From NCBI RefSeq assembly GCF_022539665.2, contig NC_081334.1, positions 3,410,001 through 3,474,000 of the forward strand: a stretch of DNA of 64,000 bases, given 5' to 3'. The notes under the pieces were generated by a model that saw nothing but the letters and a program-made list of their open reading frames with translations, had not been told where the DNA came from and did not search any database. The translations under genes and the position numbers were made by a program. The DNA is from Daphnia carinata (Eukaryota; Arthropoda; Branchiopoda; Diplostraca; Daphniidae). This document shows, piece after piece, positions 39,110-49,199 of this stretch; the first letter of the stretch is position 1, and each line of letters begins with the position of its first letter.

Positions 39110-42100
39110 AAAACCAAAGACACACGTTTTCAAATTAACAAATAAAATGTGGTAAAATATATTGACGCACCAATATAACCAGAATGGCAATATTACTATA
39201 GAATTAATGGTTTGCCATAATTCACAGGCAAAAGTTGTGGTAAACATGAAGAGGCGCGAAAGGTGGTGCAAAGGAAATGAGGAGTAGAAAAGAAAGATGG
39301 AGGGTCGATCGCTACTAGTGCGCGCGACGGAATCAAAACGGAGCCCGCCCCGTCCGGCATTTTCCCGCGCCACTTTTTTTTGTTCACAACACGTTAAAAA
39401 TACATTAACAGTGACGAAATTTAGTACCAATCGACGTGAAATGATGTTAACTTACTGTTTGTCACGTTGTTGTCTTGAATCGGCGGGCAAATGACCGAAA
39501 TCCGAACGAAAAACTGTAGTGCAAGTTTGAGTTTCGTTGGGCCCACCACACCGCACACACACTACATACACACACACAGGATACACTTTACAACGGTCGT
39601 CCTTGTGGGGCGCTCGCTAGAGGGCGCATGTGCGATAGGGGTAGGGAAGGGAAAAACCGTTGAGGGGGGAAACCTGGCGGACGAACAAAGAATCTCCACT
39701 CCCCTTTTGAAAATGTTTGAAGCCTCTGAAAGCTCGTTTCTGGTTGGCTAATGGCTGTGCCCGCCAGCCATAGACATCACGTGATCTTGTATTTTCCCTA
39801 CTTTGACCGCCATCTTTTCTCGCTCCCCTCGTTTTTTTTCTACTTCTGAAAGAAAAAAACATCTTTGTGTGTCACTTTCGAATTATTTATCATGCCCTTT
39901 TCGACCCTTTTCTTTCTTTAACCCTGTTTTCCCCCTACTGCACAGAGAATTAACTTTAGAAATCCGTCGCCTTAAACGAAGCGCGCCATGACTTCTGCCT
40001 TGATTTCAAAGTCTGCCGTGATTGCAATCTCTCGATTTTTTAAGAACTATCACTCCCATTCGGGTAAATATGAAACCTCATGATCAGACATAAAAACGTG
40101 GTCGAAACAAAAAAAAATGTAGTCTTCGCGCTCAAACTACAAGCAAGAAGAGAAGACCACGAGTAAGACAAAGGAATGTTTTTCCCACTTTTTGTGGCTT
40201 TGTATTTCAAGGCCAAACCGTTCTGTCATAAAAAACAGTTGATGGCTGTTAAGATTTATCCAAGAATCCTGTATTGCTGCATGATTTTTCTTCCCTTCCA
40301 ACACAGCAAGTTACTTTTTATTATTTGAGACGAATCAATCTGCGTAACTTAAAATAAATAAAAGATTCAATTCTTTCTGCTTGAATTTCCAAGCCGCTGT
40401 CGTTGGCGCGCAGTGAGATACCGACGACTCCAAAGTTTGTTCCCAATCCATGCTTAGCCTCTTTTTCCCCATCTTTCCCATGTTACCCTCTTTTTCCTGT
40501 CTCTCCAGTGTCACTTTTTTCCTTATCATTTATATACTTTCTTCTACGAATAACGGACAGTAATCAATGCACAAAAATAATGTAACTATAATACACGATA
40601 AGTGTTTTCACAAGCTCGCTATTAAACATTATTTTTACTTAAAACTTTGTTATTTTATAATTCATGGGGCTAAGCTCTACTAGGGTACCCTAAAATCAAT
40701 AACATTCCTTGCCCTGGGGGCACGGCCAAAGGGATTTAAGAAAGAGGAAAGACATGTTGTACCCCTAGCGGGGAACGATGGCATCTCTAAAGAACAAACC
40801 TTCCACAAAAAAAAGAAATAAAAACACCTTAACATTTTGAAGGCAAAACATGTAGATAAGATTGGATATTCGCAACAGTTACCCGTTATAGGCTGCGAAG
40901 AATGAATAGAAATGCAAAGGAAAAATTATTAGATAAATGCTGCTTGTCTACAATTTAAAATTCAAGTTCAACAGCTCTCAGGGAATTTTCCCCACAAGAT
41001 GTTGCTATCCAGAACTTGTCTAGCAAGTTTGCATTTTCTTTTGATTTTGTTTTTTTGCAAAAATAAAAAAATGTTTTGGACAACTGCAATTGATATTGCA
41101 AACAAGCAGGTTTTACTAGTAGGAAAATTATATACTTCAAATTCCAATTTTTTCAATATGTTTTTTAGGGAAGTCAGATACCTTAATACAATACAAAGTT
41201 GTGGACATTACTTTCCATTAATGCATCACTGATGAACAGAAAACATCTGATTAAAAAAACAAACAAAGCAATATGTTTTAGTAAAAAAACAACACAAAAC
41301 AAGCTGGTTAGGAAGAGGGATATTTGTGTGGAAAGCAATGGTATTCATTTAATATTATTAAGCTTCCAGAACTATAAAAGTGGCAAGTTGCAATCGGTAA
41401 ATGCTAGATTATACTAACTCAACATTAGTTCATTGGAATGGTTGCCGTCTAAGACTTGTGATGGCAAAATTCCTCACTTCTTAGGTTATTAAAATTATTC
41501 CTAGTAGGTTCAATTAGACAAACACATTACACATTTACTACTAAAAAGAAGACTACTACTCGCCATAGGTAAGGTTATTATTATAACAGCCTGGGCAGAT
41601 GGCAAAAGATGCACACTTTAATTATAATGAAGATGTAGAAATAACAAGTTAATTATATGTTATTGATATATTCAACTGAAAAGTCCTAAAAGGATAAACA
41701 TGAATTTTACCATAGTATCACGAAACTGTTATTCACACTTACGTAATTCCTTACTCTTAAATTTGGTTACATAAAAAGACGTAAACTGTCTAGTGTCTAA
41801 AATGGCATTGATTATGCGTGTTTACTTCTCGTTTCCCACACTCCTCGAACTGATGAAACAAAAAAATAAGTGCAATCGCCACCTACCGAAAGAACAAATA
41901 ACTAAATTATGGGGCAGAGCTACAGGAAGAAAAAATTTAAATAAAAACTTAAGTTCAGTCGGAATACAAAGTTTGCTACCTCTTAATTAAATACCCACTG
42001 GAGTATCAACCTTTGTGAGCATGGCTTTAGTATAGAACTTTTCCAGAACATATTTTGTTGCATAACTTAAATTCGACAATGCCGGGAGAGTATTGATTGG

Positions 42101-42150
42101 TTGATGGTTTACCGCCACGCTGCCAAGCAGAGTTGGAAGGAAAAATATTA
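39110..42150. other. Intergenic stretch upstream of FoxN1/4
   Basis: Short A/T runs, a CA-rich stretch near 39552-39580 and no exon set. The 38.8-39.5 kb part probably holds the FoxN promoter and 5' UTR. Nothing else could be supported. Confidence 0.45.
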
Positions 42151-42151
42151 A

Positions 42152-42661
42152 ATGGTGATGGACGTCCGAAACCGTCCTGTATTTACCCAGTTTATGTTAT
42201 TTGTTTGTATCCAATTGCTTCTGCTTCATTCTGGCCAACAAGAGTCGATAAAATCGACCAAAAACATACCAAGATACTCGTTCAAGGAATACTCTTACGT
42301 TGCATTGCCTAAATATGTGCGTTCATTTCCATTAGTTACTGAGTATCAAATAAATAAATAAATATTGAATCTTTTGTTAGGAAACTTACTTTCAAGAATT
42401 CCAGTCTGCGTGTAAACAAAATCCATCGTGCCAATTGTTAGAAGGTGTTGATCGGCTAAACTGCATTCGCGAGTGTATCTCTCCAACATGCTACATTGAA
42501 CTCTATCAAGGAGACAAGGTATGTCAACATGCTCTTGTCCAAAAAGCTTTACCAGTACTGGTTTTCATATATTTTATGTTTAGCTGGAGATTGGTGAAAT
42601 TGATGTTCGTTTTGAGTCCTTCAAAGGCTGCTTTATTCAACGCGGGATTCGACGTGGGTAA
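42152..42661 (+). CDS. Small secreted cysteine-rich protein, family unnamed
   Basis: Three exons (42152-42316, 42405-42518, 42584-42661), all phase 0, give 118 residues. Residues 1-28 form a signal peptide with a basic start and the core FMLFVCIQLLLLHSG, after which cleavage would release a protein starting near QQESIKS. The mature part contains CKQNPSCQLLEG, LNCIRECISPTCYIELYQGD and LEIGEIDVRFESFKGCF, with seven cysteines. The pattern C-x2-C...CY..-Y..D.LE.GEIDVR..SFKGC looks like a conserved small-protein family I have seen unnamed in arthropods; I do not know its role. A GTGGGTAAAC at the end could act as a donor, in which case the C-terminus would differ. Possibly a growth-factor or matrix-type peptide, but this is not shown. 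Confidence 0.7.
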
Positions 42662-43393
42662 ACAAGCCACGATGCAGACAACCAAAACAATCGGATAGCC
42701 AACACATTCGACTTTGAACAGGTTTCACAACCTCCTTTACTGGAAAAAAAAGTCAGCTTGTCGTCGACTACTACTAAGATATCTTCCTCAGATAGAAAAT
42801 GTCCAGTCATCGTCCATCTTATATGTAAAGCAGTTAAACAACGAGTTTTTTTTTTCAAAATAGAAAACCCTCTACGTGCCAAGCCGCACGTAGTTTAGAC
42901 CACGTAGTCAAAACACTAGGCTAGCTAGCCGGGATGGTTCGATATTCTATATCCTATTTTGGCATAATTTATTGCTTCGAGCACCAAAATTTACAGAGAA
43001 TGGTCGCTCTAACGAATAGCGATTGGTTATCTAAAAGAAAAGAGTTAGACTGAATCACGATTTTTGGTTTGATTCAAGACATAATGCTCAGGACTATCAA
43101 ATAAGGCGGTAGGAAGGCAGGCATAGAATGCAATTCAAATCTCTAAGTAAAAATCTGCAATAAATCCAAAGTGCTCGTTTTATAACAATGTTTTCCTAGT
43201 ATGAATACTCGGAATGTAGTTTTTCATTTTATAACTAAATGGGGAGGTTTCTTCTCTCCCCAATGGAGAGAATGTTGTTTATTTGTTAAATGTTGATGAA
43301 CATCACGAAGGTCTTACCCGGGGCAAAGATATTCTCGCACCACCTTGTTGGCCTTGGGTAACAGAAAACAAAAATTTTCCCTAGAATCCATTA

Positions 43394-43453
43394 CGTCAGC
43401 GGCGCTCATAAGCGGGATTCCTATAAAAGCCGGCCACCATCAACAGTTCAGTT
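43394..43453 (+). promoter_or_regulatory. TATA plus initiator core promoter of the pathogen-related-like gene
   Basis: TATAAAA at 43422-43428 is followed 28 bp later by TCAGTT (43448-43453), an arthropod initiator at the right spacing. TACGTCA at 43392-43398 is a CRE/bZIP-like half site just upstream. A donor-like CTG|GTAAAA at about 43493 and an acceptor before the ATG suggest one short 5' UTR intron. A TATA-type promoter fits an inducible gene. Confidence 0.65.
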
Positions 43454-43587
43454 TGTATTCGTTTGCTCTGGAGAACAGTTCCTAAAAAGCTGGTAAAATT
43501 GAATTGTCCCATCACGTTCTTGGTTACCATATTTTTCGAACATAGAATTACGTACCTTGCTCCAAAGTTTAATTGATTCCCACGAAA

Positions 43588-44419
43588 ATGTCAACTGAAA
43601 TTTCACCTGCTACAAGCTTGGATCACCCTGGTACTCCTAAACGGATGTACATGGACGATCCAGAAATCGAATGGAGAACAGTGAAACCCAATTACGACTT
43701 GGTCAACCGTAAATACTTGGCAGAAAGAAGCAAATTTCATCCTGTCGATTCTCTAGAAAAATTAGTAGAAAATTTGGTAAAGACTTGGGAGATGGAGAGC
43801 ACTCACAAAATCAAAGAAAAGGTACACTCATTTAACACATACTTTGCAAAACAATGTATATTAATTAAAAATTCAATTATAGGATTGGGGTACAGTCGAT
43901 CCCGAACGTTACATTTTCCGGACCAATGGCGGGGCGCCCAAAGACCTGGCAAACAACATCGTTAACGGAAACTACAATATGATGATGGATAACTCACCCT
44001 TGTTTGATGCGTCAAAAGAAACCAACGAATCGTCGCATTTACTTTTTAAAACTGCCTTCCCAGATGGATTTGCTTGGGAATTACTTGAACTCTATTCGGG
44101 TAAAGATTTCTGTCTTAGTTTCATCAAGCCGAAAGGTTAAATGCAATTTTTAATATTTTCTATAGGTCCCCCTAAGGTGTCTTTCACCTGGCGACATTGG
44201 ACTCATTGGACTGGTCCTTATCGCAACAACCCTCCCACTGGAGAGCTTATGGAGTTGATCGGATCTTGTGCGGTGGAAGTCGACGAAAACCTTAAAATTG
44301 TTGACCTCCAAGTCTTCTTTGATCCCCATCCTATACTAGGACGACTGATGAAACGAAAAGATGCCGACGACTCCGATTCATCAGGGGAGGGACCAAAGCT
44401 CTGCCCTTTTCAACATTAA
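43588..44419 (+). CDS. Homologue of plant 'pathogen-related protein' (SnoaL/NTF2-like fold)
   Basis: Exons 43588-43821, 43883-44099 and 44166-44419 give 234 residues. Conserved blocks are PNYDLVNRKYLAERSKF, SLEKLVENLVKTWEMESTHK, AFPDGFAWELLELYSGPPKV, FTWRHWTHWTGPY and PPTGELMELIG, followed by VDENLKIVDLQVFFDP. The same blocks occur in plant pathogen-related proteins of the barley PRp type: PNYD-VN, LVKTWEME--HK, YSGPP and FRHW-GP--G--PTGELVE. No signal peptide or membrane segment, so probably cytosolic. The biochemical role of the family is unknown; an NTF2-like pocket suggests a small ligand or enzyme activity. The gene has spliceosomal introns and normal base use, so it is a resident gene and not a contaminant. 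The C-terminal tail is acidic and differs from the plant proteins. Confidence 0.85.
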
Positions 44420-45021
44420 ATTCCCACCTTTAAGGTTTTTTGCCACGTCTCGGATTTTTACACAGATTTGCTTTGTGTTTTAAAGAAAAATGCATGCTAG
44501 ACAATATCTATTTTGTCTCTTATCCCATTTGTTACGTTTGCGAATTATTCTATGGGAAAACGGCCTACAAATTAAGTGCAAAAAAAAAAATATTATATCA
44601 GACTGTTTCATTAAAATCTCTTTCACCTTTTCTTATCTTTTGACTTATGAAAATACAATCGATAGGGAAAAGAATGGAAACAGACGGGTTCAGTAATCAA
44701 ATGAGTTTTCAAGTCAATAGTGGTGACAGATCTCAATGCGGAAATTACTGTTTAGTTGTTTTACATATTGTAGCGGCCTCTGACGTAGTAACGTTATCGC
44801 TTAGTAAAAGATCAAACAAGTTCTACGTATGTAACGTAACCAAAGGATGACGAAAATTGGCATCGCAGCACGGAAAATAGTCGACGTCAAAATATTGAGA
44901 GTAGCAAGAGTTCTATCCCGTTCATCGCACAACTGTTGGATTGTACAATTCTTTTTACGTGAAAGAGTTTTATTCCTGATGGAACTCTTTGATTAATGAA
45001 AGCCCGTTATATCCTTTAATA

Positions 45022-46287
45022 ATGGCTGCTTTGAAAACTCTGCATCGAAATGTTCCTTATTTGAAGCAACAGCTCTCCGCCCTCCTGGGGAATACTAGCT
45101 CTTCCGTCAAAATCGTCTGCCTAATGGTTCTCATAGGTTATTTCATATCCTATTATGAACCCGCAGTTCGAGCTCTCACCGTCACACCCGGCTATGTCTT
45201 TCCACCTGGATTTCGAATTTGGACCATCTTCACCCATTGCTTTGTTGAATTTCACTTCTGGGAGGTGTGTGTTGATGTCGTTACTCTGGGGCTGTGTGGG
45301 AAGCTTATCGAGCCTCTATGGGGCAAGATGGAAATGTTGACCTTCTTCACCCTGATCAACACCTCAGTAGCCTTTTTTGGGGTCTTCTTTTACTTAGCAA
45401 TTTACATGGCTACCTTCAATACAGATGTGCTCTTTGAAGTTCACATTCACGGACTCTCTGGATACATAGCAGCTGTTTCTGTTGCTGTAAAGCAGATGGT
45501 AAAAATAGCCAAATAAATGTTGAAAATACATGAATGATAAACCTTTATATATTTCCAGATGCCGGATCATGTTGTCGTCAAAACTCCATTGGGAAAGATG
45601 ACCAATCGCAATGTCCCACTCTGTGTTTCCCTCCTGTCGGTGATCCTATACCTAGTTGGTTTGCTTGAGGGGGCATATCCTACTATGTATGCAACTGGAG
45701 TAGTCATCGGTTGGCTGTATCTCCGGTTCTACCAAAGGCACAGCAATGGCACAAGGGGAGATATGGCAGATAATTTTACCTTTGCCAGGTATCTAAATGT
45801 ACAAGTATAATGTGCCCCATTTCTAATTTTGACAATTCTACATATCCTTTTTAGTTTTTTCCCCACAGTCATGCAACCCCCAATTGAAATTTGCTCCAAG
45901 TTTGTCTACAATTTACTGGTCGGATTGAGAATTTGCCGGAAGCCAATAAGGAAATATGACGTTGGCGGCCCTACAGCAATAACGATTAGTCTCCCAGGAA
46001 CGGATACACACGATGCTGAACGTCGAAGGTACTTCTGCAATCTGGAGCTGCTTTAAACACTTTCATTGTTCTTCAAATCTCATATGCACAGGCAAATCGC
46101 TCTTAAGGCTTTAAGCGAACGACTAAGCCAGCAAGCAGATTCAGCATCATCTTGGCCCAACTTGGAAGAAGATTCACGACCAAAAGCTGGAGTGCAGGCA
46201 GAACAAGTCACTCAAGCAACGAATCAAGTAGAAGCTCTCACAGTTGCTGTTGAAATTGAGCCATCTGTTCCTAAGCCAACAGCTTAG
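45022..46287 (+). CDS. TMEM115: Transmembrane protein 115 (Golgi rhomboid-like fold)
   Basis: Exons 45022-45498, 45559-45788, 45855-46028 and 46092-46287 give 358 residues. Several hydrophobic helices are visible: IVCLMVLIGYFISYY, MLTFFTLINTSVAFFGVFFY, VPLCVSLLSVILYLVGLL and MYATGVVIGWLYLRFY. Family blocks include TPGYVFPPGFRIWTIFTHCF, LEVCGDV-like WEVCVDVVTLGLCGKLIEPL, HIHGLSGYIAAVSVAVKQ and FASFFPTVMQPP. TMEM115 is a Golgi multi-pass protein of rhomboid-like fold without protease residues, linked to COG-dependent retrograde transport. I start at ATG 45022 (MAALKTLHRNVPYLKQQ); no earlier in-frame ATG fits. The C-terminal cytosolic tail is long and polar. It converges with Hakai, 250 bp between stops. 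Confidence 0.93.
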
Positions 46288-46538
46288 TGCATACGTCCAA
46301 TTTTTTTTTGTAAATACTGTCCGTTTTTCTCCCTTTTTTTCCTCCAGTCCAGCCATGGATTGTCTTTTAATTATGACGAAAGACAAAGAAATTGCAACAG
46401 ATAGTTACGTCAGTGTCATTGTATTACAATTATTTTACATTGACAGTGTAAAGGGTACGATTCATTTAACATACTTTGGCTAAGGATAGCATGTTCTTGT
46501 CCGTTTGTCTCTCGTTGTTGGACATCCATATCTCATTT

Positions 46539-47797
46539 TCACCGATAGAACGATTGATTGGTGGTTGAACTCCACTGATTGGCGTACGATTGATTGCCAT
46601 CGTACTGATGCTGTTGCTGAGGCGGTGGTGGCGGAGGAGGAGGAGGTGCGGGCTGCTGGTAATTGGCGTAATAACTAGAGTTGGTGTAATGGCCGGTTTG
46701 GGAACTGTACGAGTAACTGTATCCAGCACTTGTCGGAGGTGCTATACTGTTGTAATAATTTCCCGCATTACCACTATTGTTACTGGGCAAACCCGTCGTA
46801 GGATCTTGAATGTGCACGGACACAAGATTGGAACGACTGTGCAGAACAGGCATATGCTGAGAACCACGAGAGCCGGACAGAGGGACGGTGCTGATTTTTT
46901 GTGGCTCCTTTTCCGGCGGGAGCCGAAGGTGTCGATGATTAATGTGCGCTTGCAAATCCCGCTGTGATAGATAAGTCCGACGACAGCCGTCATTGCCGTA
47001 ACGCGAACCACCGTGAGTACACATAAACACTTGACCAAGGCTCGTTTGCTCCACTCGCGCCACCCTCTCACGGCACCTCGGACAGGGTTGGTGCTCCTCT
47101 TGCCTTCCACAACCCAAGCAAAATACATGTTTGCAGGGAATCTATAGGAGATTCAGCACTGGTATTAGATGAACAAATATTTGGTTTGTTTTTTTCATTG
47201 GTGAGTTCTTACAAGGCGGCCATAGATGAGAATAGGTTTCAAACACTTGTCACAACAATGGATCATTGGATTGAGAACTTTTTCCCCAATCAGGTTAACT
47301 GGTAGGTTCCAGGTCAGGTGCAGCATAGGCTCCGGGGGGCCTCTGTTGATAGTTGTGAAAGTAGGTGCCTGGAGCTGGGATATGTCAGCCTCTAAATCAA
47401 CTAGATAAGATCTTGTTAAAATCACTGCTGGAAACTGAAACATATGGCTTCTTTTTACATTCAGGGTGCTTGATAATAAGTTCGGGGCTGCAAGCTACAG
47501 GTTTCTCATTTTCGGTATCAACAATTTTGATTGGTGATGTTTGCTCCTCACCTTCTGATTCATCATCATCGCTGAGTATCAACTAAATACAGAACAAAAG
47601 AGACGATAAATGAGTAAACAGGAAGTTTTTTTCTATAAAAAAAATATTGTGCTTGATTGCAAACAACATACTTTAACTGCTCGTTTACCCCGGCCTCTAC
47701 CCCGCGGCCGGCCTCGGTTCGATGGCGTAGTTGATGTCCCACGTCCTCGTCCCCGGCTTTTACTTCCTTTTTTAGTTGGTGAACTATCAGAATCCAT
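46539..47797 (-). CDS. Hakai: E3 ubiquitin ligase Hakai (CBLL1-like)
   Basis: Exons 47672-47797, 47459-47582, 47213-47400 and 46539-47141 give 346 residues. The RING finger spans exons 3-4: [15 protein letters not shown], then [12 protein letters not shown], then PCPRC. It is followed by the atypical zinc finger FMC...[20 protein letters not shown], which completes the phosphotyrosine-binding HYB domain. The C-terminal half is Ser/Tyr/Gln-rich with a polyproline run. Hakai ubiquitinates tyrosine-phosphorylated E-cadherin and is a stabilising subunit of the m6A methyltransferase complex. The first 42 residues are unusual: GRGRG and [11 protein letters not shown] form an AT-hook/RG-rich patch, followed by an acidic DDDESEGEE. 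The exon 2-3 junction (donor GTAAAAAG at 47458, acceptor ending 47401, 58 bp, branch-like TTTTAAC) is my choice because it alone keeps the frame; other junctions are possible. Confidence 0.88.
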
Positions 47798-47849
47798 TGT
47801 TACACAAGAAAAAAGTACAACAGTCACTATCAATAGAAAGTAAAACAAT

Positions 47850-49199
47850 TAAAAAAGGTCGCACGCAATTGACATGTTAACAAGAAATGTCATTATACAT
47901 TGCGATGTGTATTGCTACACAAATTTGAAGATGCGCTAGTGGCTAAAATGGCGCTTCACAACTTTATTTCCTTTCTTTTACATTAATTCAAAGCGCTTTA
48001 CAAATTTAGTATTACATTCAAATATTCAATTACTTACATAAAGTAGCCTTTCTTGCAATCGTTGACCTATAAATTCCTTCAACAACATAAAAAATTCAAA
48101 CTGACCGGTCTCAGTTGCACGCATCCCTTTGACACAACTCTATCAAGAAAAAGAATCCTTATCTTAGCACAGAATGACAAAGCATAAAATTTGTTTTAAG
48201 TTGCATAAACTTCTGCCTCAAATTTTACTAAGTAAAAGTATGTATGTTTACAGCAAAGTTAAATCTAAAACAAAGTGAAGTAAGTGAAACACGACATACC
48301 TGACAAGTGGAGCGTCCCACGAAAGAGCAACCATAAAGTTCCATTAGAAGAATCTTGCATGACTGTGACATGTAGTGCTGGCTACCGTCTTTTATATACG
48401 CAGGCACTTTCCACGTGCTGGCTTTCCTGGAATAAAATTTTAGGGTAGAGGAACGTAATTCTAAAGGTCGATATATGTCGTAAGGTAAATTTGTATTTCA
48501 ACGTGGGCTCGGGGTTATGACCATTCCCCCTCGATTGAACCAACCTCTTGCAGTGACCTAGAATAACCTTCGGCCATTTAATACAAAAAAAAAAAAAAAT
48601 CTAAACCAAGTTTTTGCCAAGCGGGCTCAGTAGCTCACTCACCTACATGTTGTGCACTAGTGTAGATTTGTTGCATTCAATGCTGTGTTCACTCGCACAT
48701 GGATTAGATTTTTATTCACAAGCTGGTTATTTCGTTTCGTAATTTGTGGATATACCAAATCACCCACTAGACAAGCACTGCACTTTGTTTTGCCTCAGCA
48801 CTGGTTTAGTTAGTCGCACTTGTTAAGCCACATTACTTGGGTCTACTTTAAGTAATACAAAATCCACCTCACTGGTTGCTTTTGCACAACACTACGTCGG
48901 CCATTTTGACGATTTCTCACATGTATTGTTTATCTGCACTGGTCACGTTTGTCGTTTGTATGCAATGAATTCTATGTTTCGCTACCCACAGTTTACGTCC
49001 CAAACTTTTTTACACGATTTGCAAATGCACATCCCAACTATTAACTAACATTAATCAATTTAAACCAATTTTTTTTTTAGGAACTTTGTGATTAAATGTA
49101 ATTGTAATTTCTGTATTTGATGTTTGTTAGATTTTAGTTGAAGGCTGTCGTTAAATCGTTATTCAAAATTTTTTTCGTTCTCGTTTTTTGTGTGATCAG
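47850..49199. other. Intergenic stretch upstream of the exon array
   Basis: No exons with family similarity. Worn D-arm-like GGGCTCAGTAGCTCA at about 48623-48637 has no box B. A CTAAC...T-tract...TTAG acceptor-like signal at about 49043-49080 precedes the first array module and may bound an upstream leader exon (49081 onward). Confidence 0.4.

Noticed and set aside
47444-47471. Alternative Hakai exon 2 end at TAT|GTTTCAG
   Set aside because: Joining it to the CTAG or TTAG acceptor creates an immediate stop; the GTAAAAAG donor with the CTAG acceptor keeps the frame.
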